Shown piece by piece: positions 1 to 6,664 of a stretch of 16,244 nucleotides of DNA; position 1 is the stretch's first letter; the number at the start of each line of letters is the position of its first letter. Below the pieces are notes generated by a model, which worked only from the letters and a program-made list of their open reading frames with translations, was not told where the DNA came from and did no database searches. The translations under genes and the position numbers were made by a program. This stretch comes from JAIVGV01 sp031425275 (lineage in GTDB: Bacteria > Acidobacteriota > Blastocatellia > Pyrinomonadales > Pyrinomonadaceae): assembly GCA_031425275.1 (NCBI GenBank), contig JANPJA010000093.1, positions 1 through 16,244 of the forward strand. The letters are read 5' to 3'.

Positions 1-7
1 AATTTCA

Positions 8-91
8 ATTGCGGATTGCGGATGGCGGATTGCGTATTAACCGACGGGCGGTTTTTAATCCGCAATCCGCAATCCGCAATCCGCAATCGCT
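8..91. repeat. Heptamer-tiled inverted repeat downstream of the pilus ATPase gene
   Basis: The left arm (about 8-38) is four 7-bp units, GCGGATT, GCGGATG, GCGGATT and GCGTATT. The right arm (57-91) is four exact AATCCGC units plus a diverged fifth (AATCGCT). AATCCGC is the reverse complement of GCGGATT, so the arms can fold into a long stem with a loop around 39-56. It starts directly at the ATPase stop codon (TAG, 90-92, minus strand), so it could act as its terminator or stabilise its mRNA 3' end. The left arm begins close to the window edge and may continue outside it. Confidence 0.8.
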
Positions 92-1277
92 AGGTAAGGT
101 CGAGCATCATGGAGCCGCCGCGTTGCGGCTCGGAGGGCGGGGGCGCGGGCGTGCCGCCGCCGCCGAGGTAGTCGTCCTTGACGGTGACGCCCTTGAGGGC
201 GAGTTGCAGGTTGTGCGGGTTGGTGGCGTGCGACAGCCCGTCTTCGAGCGTGACGGCCTTGCGGTCGATCATCTCCTTGATGACCGTGTCGAAGTCCTGC
301 ATCCCGTCGAGCCGTCCGTCGCGCATGGCGTCGAGCAGGGTCTTGCCTTCGCCCTCGCCGTTTTGCAAATACTCGCGCGTGCGCGGCGTCGATTTCAGAA
401 TTTCGACCGCGGCGATGCGGCCCATGCCGTCGGGGCGCGGGATGAGCCGCTGCGAGAGGATGTGGCGGAAGGTCTGCGCGAGCCGCGTGCGGATGACCTG
501 CTCCTCGTTCTTGGGGTAGAGGCCGATGATGCGGTCGATGGTCTTCGAGGCGTCGATGGTGTGGAGGGTCGAGAGGACGAGGTGGCCCGTCTCGGCCGCT
601 TCGAGCGCGATCTCGGTCGTCTCGTAGTCGCGCATCTCGCCGATCAGGATCACCTTCGGGGCCTGGCGCAGCGCGGCGCGCAGGGCCGAGGGGAAGTCGC
701 GCGTGTCGGTTCCGATCTCGCGCTGGTTGATGGTCGAGCGGCGGTGCGTGTGGAGAAACTCGATGGGGTCTTCGATGGTGACGATGTGGTAGTGCGAGAA
801 GCTGTTGATGCGGTCGATGAGGGCGGCGAGGGTGGAAGTTTTGCCCGCGCCGGTCGGGCCGGTGACGAGGACGATGCCGTTGCGCAAATCCGCGATTTCG
901 CCGAGCTGGGCGGGGAGGCCGAGCGTTTCGAGCGTCGGTATCTCGGTCGGGATGACGCGCATCACGATGGAGTAAGTCCCGCGCTGCTGGAAGATGTTGA
1001 CGCGGAAGCGAATCTTGGTCGGGAGCGACCATGAGAGATCGACCGAGCCGGAGTGCGCGAGCTTGCGCGCCGCGTCGGGGTTGCCCTCCATCAGCGTCAG
1101 GGCGATGATCTCGGTCTGGTAGGGCGAGAGCTTCTGGAGGCCGAGCGGCTGGACGGCGGTCAGCTTGCCGTTGATCTCGACCTGCGGCTGCGCGCCGACG
1201 GAGAAGTTGAGATCGCTGATTTTGTCCGAGACGAGCAGCATCCGCTCGATGATCGGGGGCAGATCGAAGAAACTCAT
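90..1277 (-). CDS. pilT: PilT/PilU-family type IV pilus retraction ATPase
   Basis: A 395-residue cytoplasmic secretion ATPase of the GspE/PilT superfamily. Family members form hexameric rings that use ATP to depolymerise the type IV pilus and drive twitching motility. All signature motifs are visible: Walker A GPTGAGKT (140-147), the Asp box TIEDPIEF (167-174), a Walker B region VILIGEMRD (209-217) with its acidic residue, and the His box HLVLSTLHT (232-240). The N-terminal 100 residues fit the PAS-like N domain. The protein is longer than typical PilT (about 345 aa), and the C-terminal part (GMQDFD around 325-330, then a Gly/Pro-rich tail 371-388) is closer to the PilU branch, so PilU is the main alternative. 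A GGAG sequence lies about 12 nt before the ATG. Other pilus genes are not in the window. Confidence 0.9.
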   Translation of the reverse strand: MSFFDLPPIIERMLLVSDKISDLNFSVGAQPQVEINGKLTAVQPLGLQKLSPYQTEIIALTLMEGNPDAARKLAHSGSVDLSWSLPTKIRFRVNIFQQRGTYSIVMRVIPTEIPTLETLGLPAQLGEIADLRNGIVLVTGPTGAGKTSTLAALIDRINSFSHYHIVTIEDPIEFLHTHRRSTINQREIGTDTRDFPSALRAALRQAPKVILIGEMRDYETTEIALEAAETGHLVLSTLHTIDASKTIDRIIGLYPKNEEQVIRTRLAQTFRHILSQRLIPRPDGMGRIAAVEILKSTPRTREYLQNGEGEGKTLLDAMRDGRLDGMQDFDTVIKEMIDRKAVTLEDGLSHATNPHNLQLALKGVTVKDDYLGGGGTPAPPPSEPQRGGSMMLDLT

Positions 1278-1497
1278 GCCGGTTGCTTCTCCAAACTAAA
1301 CTGGGAAGTGGGAAGATTGAGTGAGAGGATAGGACTGAGTGGGGCACGGCGCGCCGGCCGCGTTTTCAAAGGCCCGCGACGCCTCAAGCATTGTCCCTAA
1401 TCGAACGCGGGAACGCAAGAGGAATCTTCGCTAAGCCATACTGCCGAGGAAACTTCACCAAAGTCTGAAGGCTTTTTGGAGCACGGCCGCGCGGCGT

Positions 1498-2127
1498 TCA
1501 CAGGCTGGCGAGAAGTTCCCGCGTGCGCCGCTCGATCTCTTCAGGCTCCGCGACGAGCGCGCCGATCACCGCGACCGAGTCGGCCCCGGCGTCGAGCACG
1601 GCGCGCGCCGTCTCGCGCGTGATGCCGCCGATGGCGACGAGGGGGAGAACGGGGCCGAGCGCGTCGCGGACGCGGCGCAACTCTTCGAGGCCGACGGTCG
1701 GGTCCGGGTTCTCCTTCGTGCGCGTCGGGAAGACGGGGCCGAAGGCGACGTAATCGACGGGGAGGCGCGCGGCCGCGCGGGCCTGCTCCAAAGTGTGCGT
1801 CGAGCGGCCGATGATTAAATCGTCGCCGAGCAGGCGGCGCGCGGCCAATGGGTCGAGGTCGTCTTGTCCGAGGTGGACGCCGCCCGCACGCGCGGCGAGC
1901 GCGATGTCGGCGCGGTCGTTGACGATCAGGACGACGCCGAGTTCGCGCGCGACCGCGACGGCCTCCGCCGCCGCCGCGCAGAACTCGCGCGGGCTGGCGT
2001 GCTTCTCGCGCAGTTGGACGAGCCGCGCGCCGCCCGCGGCGAGCCGCCGCACCTGCTCCGCGTGCGCGAGGCCGGAGAGCCGCGCGTCCGTGAGCGGGTA
2101 GAGTTTCGGCAGAGTCAGTCGCTTCAT
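1498..2127 (-). CDS. thiE: Thiamine phosphate synthase
   Basis: A 209-residue TIM-barrel enzyme that joins hydroxymethylpyrimidine pyrophosphate to hydroxyethylthiazole phosphate, giving thiamine phosphate in the cytoplasm. Recognised from YPLTD (10-14), VQLREK (37-42), the IVNDRAD segment (68-74), GVHLGQDDL (83-91), GRSTH (107-111), FGPVFPT (129-135) and the phosphate-binding AIGGIT (165-170). Length is normal for the family. The reading frame stays open upstream through the antisense of the neighbouring EF-P gene. I placed the start at the ATG at 2127 because the protein beginning MKRLTLPKLYPLTD matches the usual ThiE N-terminus. It is divergent from the EF-P gene with 93 bp between the starts. 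The 220 bp between its stop and the pilus ATPase start holds no gene that I can see. No TPP riboswitch is visible upstream. Confidence 0.92.
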   Translation of the reverse strand: MKRLTLPKLYPLTDARLSGLAHAEQVRRLAAGGARLVQLREKHASPREFCAAAAEAVAVARELGVVLIVNDRADIALAARAGGVHLGQDDLDPLAARRLLGDDLIIGRSTHTLEQARAAARLPVDYVAFGPVFPTRTKENPDPTVGLEELRRVRDALGPVLPLVAIGGITRETARAVLDAGADSVAVIGALVAEPEEIERRTRELLASL

Positions 2128-2173
2128 CTTCGCGCGCCGCGCGCCCCGCCGTTTTGTCGCCGGGGCCGAAAGC

Positions 2174-2216
2174 TGATAATTTCTTCCGGTCACAACACCA
2201 CGCGGACGAAGGATAA
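2174..2216 (+). promoter_or_regulatory. Possible promoter and ribosome binding site for the EF-P gene
   Basis: GATAAT at 2175-2180 resembles a -10 box. A weak -35-like T-rich stretch (TTTTGT, 2152-2157) lies 17 bp upstream. AAGGA at about 2209-2213 sits 7 nt before the ATG at 2221 and is a good Shine-Dalgarno match. The ribosome binding site is well supported; the promoter is only suggestive. Confidence 0.4.
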
Positions 2217-2220
2217 ACCA

Positions 2221-2793
2221 ATGGCACTGATCGGAGCTAACGAGCTGAAGCGGAAGTTGATGGTCGTCGTCGAGGGGCAGCCCTACACGGTGATCGAAGT
2301 GTTCTTCGCCTCGCCGACGGCGCGCGGCGCGGCGACGATGGTGCGCACGCGGCTGCGCCACCTCCTCACCGGCGCGGTGCAGGAGCGGAGCTTCAAGGCC
2401 ACCGAAAAATTCGCGGAGCCGGACGTGCAACTCGTCCCCGCCTCGTTCCTCTACTCGGACGCCGACGGCTGCCACTTCATGGACGAGTCTTCTTACGAAC
2501 AGTTCGGGCTCTCGGCCGAACAGATCGGCGACGACCGGCCCTACCTGAAAGAGGGCACGCAGATTCAGGTCTTGAAGTACAACGGCGAGCCGGTCTCGCT
2601 CCAACTCCCGCAGTACGTCGAGCTTCTGGTGACGCAAGCCGAGCCGGGCGCGCGGGGCGACACGGCCGCCGGGGGCGCGTCGAAGGCGGCCACCCTCGAG
2701 ACGGGCCTTGAGGTGCGCGTCCCGCTCTTCATCAAAGAGGGCGAGATTGTGCGCGTCAACACGCAGACGGGCGAGGTCGCGGGCCGCGCGTGA
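2221..2793 (+). CDS. efp: Elongation factor P with an EfpL/YeiP-type tip loop
   Basis: A 190-residue, three-domain translation factor that binds between the ribosomal P and E sites and relieves stalling at proline-rich sequences. The body looks like canonical EF-P: HLLTG (48-52), the FLYSD and HFMD segments, the YVELLV segment and the C-terminal OB-fold stretch with PLFIKEGE. The exception is the domain I tip loop. Canonical factors have PGKG-type sequences with a modified Lys (or Arg) there. This protein reads SPTARGAAT (31-39) and is two residues longer between that Pro and the LLTG motif. SPTARGAAT is the signature of the paralogue EfpL (YeiP), whose tip Arg (R33 in E. coli) is unmodified; the equivalent here is R35. 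No EF-P modification gene (epmA/B, earP, ymfI) is in the window, consistent with an unmodified loop but not proof of it. Confidence 0.93.
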   Translation: MALIGANELKRKLMVVVEGQPYTVIEVFFASPTARGAATMVRTRLRHLLTGAVQERSFKATEKFAEPDVQLVPASFLYSDADGCHFMDESSYEQFGLSAEQIGDDRPYLKEGTQIQVLKYNGEPVSLQLPQYVELLVTQAEPGARGDTAAGGASKAATLETGLEVRVPLFIKEGEIVRVNTQTGEVAGRA

Positions 2794-2796
2794 CTC

Positions 2797-2882
2797 GAAC
2801 GATGAACGCGGAACGATGAACGATGAAGGCGTGGTCACTCAACCGGAGTGATCACGCCTTCATCGTTCATCGTTCCGCGTTC
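2797..2882. terminator. 37-bp near-perfect hairpin between convergent genes, built from heptamers
   Basis: The arms 2804-2840 and 2846-2882 pair at 36 of 37 positions around a 5-nt loop. The left side is tiled with 7-bp units: GAACGAT, GAACGCG, GAACGAT, GAACGAT and GAAGGCG (2797-2831). It lies exactly between the EF-P stop (2793) and the deacetylase stop (2897), which converge. A short T run (TTTT, 2886-2889) follows on the plus strand. A bidirectional terminator is the simplest reading. The arm length and period-7 composition are unusual for one, so it may also be a mobile or recombinogenic repeat. Confidence 0.75.
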
Positions 2883-2896
2883 TGACTTTTGGCGAA

Positions 2897-3880
2897 TCAC
2901 TTCCCTTTCCGCGTCTTGAACTCCGAGCCGCTGTTCGCGCCGTCGAACTGCCGCATGTACTCCGGCAGGTAAGGCTCTTTGCGGAACTCGCCGCCGCGCG
3001 TCACGAGCCAGCGTTGCAGCCACGAGATGCCGGTGGGGCCGACGTAGGCGTCCGGCTCTTGATAGGCCGCGTCCCGCAACGCCTCTTCGAGCGAGACGAA
3101 CTCGTAGCCGCGCCGCCGCATCATCTCCACCACGCCCGCGAAGTGATCGCCGTTCAACTCGTTCGCGTGGACGAGCAGGATTTGCGGTATCTCGCGCCGG
3201 AACAACTCGACGGACAGTTGCTCGTAGAACTCGAACATCCGCTCCATGTAGGGCACGTACTCGGCGGCCACGCGCCGCGCCTTCCCGGCGTCGCCCCCCG
3301 CGAGCGCGTTTGAATATTCGCGCGCGAAGACCCACTCCATGTTGTCGTGCGTCACGGGCGCGACCCGGTAGCCGCGCGCGGCGAGGAACTTCTCGAAGTC
3401 GCCCTTAGCCGCGAGCGTCCGGCCGGTGTTGAGGTACGGGTGGCGGAAGTAGCGCAACTTCTTCCCGCGCCCGGCGAGGAGTTGGCGCGTCACCGGCTCG
3501 CCCAAAATCACCTCCTGCTGAAATTCGGCGAGCGGCGTGTTGTAGAAGGACTTGTGCGCGTAGGTGTGGTTGCCGAGTTCGAGCCCCGCGTCCGTCCACG
3601 CGCGCAGGGCCGCGATCTTCTGCTCGCGCGCGGCCGCCGCCGCCTCAAGCTTCCGCTCGTTGACGAAGCCGACGGCCGGGATTTTATTCGCCGTCAGGGC
3701 CGCGACGATCTTACGCGAGTTGTCGAGCACGGTCTGGCCCGTGCCGCGCCCGCCGTCGCCCGTGATCGGCAGATCGTCGAACGTGACGGCCACACGCCGG
3801 CGCGCGCTTGTCTGCCCGGCCGCGAGCGAGGCGGCGGCGAGCATGAGAGACACGACGAGGGCGAGAGTTTTAAGTCTCAA
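2897..3880 (-). CDS. Secreted polysaccharide deacetylase (NodB/CE4-type), catalytically intact
   Basis: A 327-residue exported enzyme predicted to remove N-acetyl groups from GlcNAc-containing glycan (peptidoglycan, chitin oligomers or similar). The CE4 motifs are present in order: TFDDLP with the Asp pair (D35, D36), HTYAH metal ligands (H105, H109), RHPY (146-149), DNMEW and LLVHANELN near the C-terminus. I chose a TTG start at 3880. AAAGGA lies just upstream at good spacing, and it gives a clean signal peptide (MRLKTLALVVSLMLAAASLA, cleavage around residue 21). The frame stays open for 58 more codons upstream, but those read through the repeat at 3946-4089 and look noncoding. It lies on the same strand as the M56 fusion gene and 209 bp downstream of it. 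It is a clear paralogue of that protein's C-terminal domain, for example GISWLQRW, KFLAARG and RRGYEFVSL are shared exactly. Confidence 0.9.
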   Translation of the reverse strand: MRLKTLALVVSLMLAAASLAAGQTSARRRVAVTFDDLPITGDGGRGTGQTVLDNSRKIVAALTANKIPAVGFVNERKLEAAAAAREQKIAALRAWTDAGLELGNHTYAHKSFYNTPLAEFQQEVILGEPVTRQLLAGRGKKLRYFRHPYLNTGRTLAAKGDFEKFLAARGYRVAPVTHDNMEWVFAREYSNALAGGDAGKARRVAAEYVPYMERMFEFYEQLSVELFRREIPQILLVHANELNGDHFAGVVEMMRRRGYEFVSLEEALRDAAYQEPDAYVGPTGISWLQRWLVTRGGEFRKEPYLPEYMRQFDGANSGSEFKTRKGK

Positions 3881-3945
3881 GGCTCTGTCCTTTCGCGGGT
3901 GGTCGGGTTTAGGTTTCGGTTGAGTCGTGCCGCTTACGGGACTCA

Positions 3946-4089
3946 TACCGCAGACACAGAGGATACGGAGGGGGGCACGGAGAAAGACGGAAACGAATAA
4001 TTTCAAATTCAGTATCTGAAATCTGAAATCTGAAATCGCCTTCCCTCTGAGCACCCTCTCCGTCCTCCGCGTCTCCGTGGTGACTCTGG
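3946..4089. repeat. Nested inverted-repeat element between the two deacetylase-domain genes
   Basis: The outer left part (about 3946-3990) is purine-rich with imperfect CACAGAGGATACGGAGG-type units. The outer right part (about 4041-4084) is its pyrimidine-rich approximate reverse complement, with CCGTCCTCCGCGTCTCCGTG. Inside lies a smaller A/T-rich dyad, AATTTCAAATTCAG (3999-4012) against tandem CTGAAAT heptamers (three copies, 4016-4036). The composition is unlike the surrounding coding DNA. It fills most of the space between the M56 fusion stop and the deacetylase start. It could attenuate readthrough into the deacetylase gene or be a short repetitive element. Confidence 0.6.
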
Positions 4090-6177
4090 TTATTTCTTAT
4101 CAGCCTGAACCGGCGGCCACTTCTTCGTGAAGGTGTCGAACTGCGCCATCCACGGCGAGAGGTACGGCTCTTCGCGGAAGGCTTGCCCCTTCGCCATCGC
4201 CCAGCGTTGCAGCCAAGAGATGCCCCACTCGCCGGTGTAGCCGTCCGGTTGAGCGTAGGCCGGATCACTCATCGCCTCATCGAGCGAGACGAACTCGTAG
4301 CCGCGCCGCTCCAGCATCGCGAGCAGGTCTCCGGCCTTCTGGCAGTTCACGCCGTTGGCCGTCAGCATCAGCACTTGCGGCGGCTCGTAGCCGAGCGTGT
4401 CGCGCGACAGCGTCTCGTAGAACTCGAACGCGCGCTCCATGTACTCGACGTACTCGTCGGCGACGCGCCGCATTTTCGCCTCGTCCTCGGCGCGGCGCGC
4501 GTCGGCGTAAACCCGCCCGTAAATCCAGTCCCAGTTGTCGATGGTCACTTTATGAATCCGCTGCCCGCGCGCGGCGAGGAACTTCTCGAAAGACTCCTTC
4601 GTCGCGCGGTCGGGGCCGACGTTCAAGTACGGGTAGCTGAAGTAGCGCAAGGCGGAGCCGCGCTCGCGGGCGAGGCGCGAGGTCAATTCTTCGCCGCGCA
4701 GCACGTCGCGTTTGTAGTCTTCGAGCGGCGTCTTGAACAGGTTCGGGTGCGCGTAGCCCTCGGAGCCGAGTTCGTGCCCGGCGTCGAGCCACAGGCGCAG
4801 CAGGGCGACCTTGTCCTCGTTCGTCTTGCCGTCCTGCTGCAACTGCCCGGCGTTGACGAAGCCGACGGAGCGGACGTTCCGCGCCGCGAGCGCCGCGATC
4901 AAATCTCGCATGTCACGCTCGGCGCGCGGCGCGTGGAAGGTCGTCACCATCGGCATCGCGACGAAGGTGACGGCGACGCGCCGCTTCGCCTGCCGCTTCG
5001 CCTGCCGCTTCTCCGCGACAGTCTCAGACTGCGCGAATTCGTGTGCGTCCTCGCCGGTCTGTGAGACGGCGGCGTGCGTGCCGACGAGCGCGAAGGCGAG
5101 CGCGAAGAAGGCGGCGGCCGCGAGCGTCGCCGCGGCGGGCGCGCGGCGGGCCGGGGCCGGGGCCTTGAGTTTGATCAGGCGTTGGATTCTGTGCACGAGT
5201 GAACCTCCGTCCGCGGCGAGCGCGAGTCGAGCGGTCGGTGTGTGCTGCTGCCTCAACGTTTCGAGCGCGGCGAGGGCGCGCGCGTAGAGCAACACGTCGC
5301 CCGTCGCCTCGACGGCCAGATCGTCGCAGACGTGCTCGCGCTCGGCCCGCACGCGCCCCGACACGCGCCACACGGCCGGGTGATAAAACAACACCGTCTC
5401 GACGAAAGCTTGCATCAGGTTGACGAGATAATCGTGGCGGCGGACGTGCGCCAGCTCGTGCGCGAGCAGGGCTTCGAGCTGCGCGCCGCTCATCCCCGCG
5501 AGCGCGCCGCAGGGCACGAGGATCACGGGCCGCAGCCAGCCCACCACCGTCGGCACTTCGACCAGAGCCGAGCGGCACAGACGCACCGCGCGCGTCACCT
5601 TCATCCGCCGCGCGAGTTCCGCAACCTTGAGCTGCCACTCGGCCGGCGCGGGCGTCGTCGCACCGCGCTCGCGCCGCAAACGCGCCGCGAAGACCCACCC
5701 GCCCGCGAGCCGCACGAGCAGCGCGCCGACGCACGCCAGCCACGCGAGCACGAGCCACGGCAGCGACGAAGCGAAACGCGCCCCCGCCCGGTCGGCCCAC
5801 CCCGCCGCGCCGCCCTGCGCCTCCTCGCGCGCGTCTTCGGGCCTCGCGCTCGCGGCGTGTTTCATACCCGCCGCGCCCGTCGCGGCCGACTGCGTCTCGC
5901 TCGCGCGCGCGCCGCCGCCTAACGCTGCGTCTGCGACGAGCGCGCCGCCGCGCGACGAAGTGTTGACGACGAAGAAGGTCGCGACCGGCAGCACGAGCAT
6001 CAGCGCGAGCGCGACGCACGCGGCCGAATAGCGCGCGCGAGCGTCCGCGTCGGCGAGCAGTGCGTTGACCCCCGCGTGCGCGAGCGCGACGAGCGCGCCC
6101 TGCCAGACGAAATGAAGGAGCGTCCAGCCGAGCGACTCGACGAGCGCGTGTTCGAGGAGCGTTTGCAGCGTCGTCAT
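4090..6177 (-). CDS. BlaR1-like M56 metalloprotease fused to a degenerate polysaccharide deacetylase domain
   Basis: A 695-residue integral membrane protein. Residues 1-370 match the BlaR1/MecR1 (peptidase M56) plan. Membrane segments fall near 18-41, 52-72 and 138-164, the cytoplasmic zinc protease has HELAH (240-244) followed by RRHDY and the distal EREHVCDD (279-286), and a last membrane segment lies near 347-371. A basic linker with repeated QAKR (391-399) follows, then a domain (about 400-695) homologous to the neighbouring secreted deacetylase. In that domain the catalytic signature is eroded: TFDD is TFVA (404-407), the first metal-ligand His is Glu (E473, GSEGYAH), FRHPY is FSYPY (513-517) and the late His is Thr (T606). 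H477, DNWDW and the overall fold motifs are kept. I infer a glycan-sensing pseudoenzyme replacing BlaR1's penicillin-binding sensor. The start codon overlaps the repressor stop (ATGA), indicating translational coupling. Confidence 0.88.
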   Translation of the reverse strand: MTTLQTLLEHALVESLGWTLLHFVWQGALVALAHAGVNALLADADARARYSAACVALALMLVLPVATFFVVNTSSRGGALVADAALGGGARASETQSAATGAAGMKHAASARPEDAREEAQGGAAGWADRAGARFASSLPWLVLAWLACVGALLVRLAGGWVFAARLRRERGATTPAPAEWQLKVAELARRMKVTRAVRLCRSALVEVPTVVGWLRPVILVPCGALAGMSGAQLEALLAHELAHVRRHDYLVNLMQAFVETVLFYHPAVWRVSGRVRAEREHVCDDLAVEATGDVLLYARALAALETLRQQHTPTARLALAADGGSLVHRIQRLIKLKAPAPARRAPAAATLAAAAFFALAFALVGTHAAVSQTGEDAHEFAQSETVAEKRQAKRQAKRRVAVTFVAMPMVTTFHAPRAERDMRDLIAALAARNVRSVGFVNAGQLQQDGKTNEDKVALLRLWLDAGHELGSEGYAHPNLFKTPLEDYKRDVLRGEELTSRLARERGSALRYFSYPYLNVGPDRATKESFEKFLAARGQRIHKVTIDNWDWIYGRVYADARRAEDEAKMRRVADEYVEYMERAFEFYETLSRDTLGYEPPQVLMLTANGVNCQKAGDLLAMLERRGYEFVSLDEAMSDPAYAQPDGYTGEWGISWLQRWAMAKGQAFREEPYLSPWMAQFDTFTKKWPPVQADKK
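4981..5010 (-). repeat. 12-bp tandem repeat encoding the QAKR linker of the M56 fusion
   Basis: CCGCTTCGCCTG is repeated in tandem about 2.5 times on the plus strand. On the coding strand it gives the QAKRQAKR linker that joins the last membrane helix of the protease to the deacetylase-like domain. Short in-frame duplications of this kind can adjust linker length. Confidence 0.7.
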
Positions 6178-6590
6178 TTCGTGCCCCCCTCGCCCGCCGC
6201 GTCCTCGCCGCGCTCGAAGGCGTCGAGCAGCGCGCGGATTTCGCCCATCTCTTCGGCCGAAGCTTGCTTCGACGAGAGCGCGCGCATGACGAGCTTCGCG
6301 GCCGAGCCTTCAAAGGCCCGCTCCGCGAGGTCTGCGAGCAACTGCCCCTGCGTCACGTCCCGCGCGGCGCGCGCGACGTAGAGGTGCGCCCGCTGCGACT
6401 CGTCGCGCTCGACCAGATTCTTCTCCGTCATGATCTGCATCAGCTTCAACACGGTCGTGTAGAGCATCTCCTTGCGCGCGCCCAACACGTCATGCACCTC
6501 GCGCACCGTCGAGGCCCCGCGCGCCCACAACACGTTTAAGATTTCCAACTCCGCGTCCGTCGGCCGCGAATGTAGCCCCCGCTTCGTCAT
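6174..6590 (-). CDS. blaI: BlaI/MecI-family transcriptional repressor
   Basis: A 138-residue winged-helix repressor. Family members bind DNA as dimers and are inactivated when a partner BlaR1-type protease signals their cleavage. The N-terminal half (about 8-75) is the winged helix, with the typical LTDAELEIL-like start (PTDAELEILNVLW), TVREVHDVL and YTTVLKLMQIM segments. The C-terminal half, with AFEGSAAKLV, is the dimerisation helix region. The start is the ATG at 6590, preceded by GGAGGGG at suitable spacing. The frame is open further upstream but would run across the operator and promoter, so I reject that extension. The stop overlaps the M56 gene start by ATGA. This is a canonical repressor-protease pair; autoregulation is indicated by two dyads in the promoter. 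Confidence 0.93.
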   Translation of the reverse strand: MTKRGLHSRPTDAELEILNVLWARGASTVREVHDVLGARKEMLYTTVLKLMQIMTEKNLVERDESQRAHLYVARAARDVTQGQLLADLAERAFEGSAAKLVMRALSSKQASAEEMGEIRALLDAFERGEDAAGEGGTK

Positions 6591-6635
6591 CACTGTTTCC
6601 CCTCCGGCCCGGCACCGCGGCGCGAGCGAACGCGA

Positions 6636-6664
6636 CCTTACTACGAAACAATTCGTAGTGTCAA
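6636..6664 (-). promoter_or_regulatory. Predicted promoter of the repressor-protease operon
   Basis: On the minus strand a perfect TTGACA -35 box lies at 6659-6664. The -10 region is either TAGTAA (6638-6643, 15-bp spacer) or GTAAGG (6636-6641, 17-bp spacer), both imperfect. The predicted transcript start is roughly 40 nt upstream of the repressor ATG. Operator dyad 1 fills the -35/-10 spacer, so bound repressor would block RNA polymerase. Confidence 0.6.
6640..6659. promoter_or_regulatory. Repressor operator, dyad 1 (promoter spacer)
   Basis: A perfect inverted repeat, ACTACGAA-ACAA-TTCGTAGT, with 8-bp arms and a 4-bp centre. ACTAC...GTAGT outer bases resemble known BlaI/MecI operators (TAC...GTA dyads). 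Its core ACGAA-N4-TTCGT is repeated in dyad 2 with the centre exactly 21 bp away, two helical turns on the same DNA face. Confidence 0.75.

Noticed and set aside
55..1347. Long minus- and plus-strand open frames overlapping the pilus ATPase (up to 430 codons)
   Set aside because: They are frame-shifted or antisense readings rich in Arg, Pro and His. The true frame has all Walker, Asp and His boxes.
2128..2220. A TPP riboswitch in front of thiE
   Set aside because: The 93-bp divergent spacer is too short to hold it together with both promoters, and I see no THI-box-like sequence.
2128..2838. N-terminal extension of the ThiE frame to 446 codons
   Set aside because: The extra part is antisense to the EF-P gene and starts inside the 2797-2882 hairpin. 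ThiE of normal length starts at 2127.
3881..4054. ATG start for the secreted deacetylase at 4054
   Set aside because: The added residues are encoded by the heptamer repeat element and would bury the signal peptide. The TTG at 3880 has a proper ribosome site.
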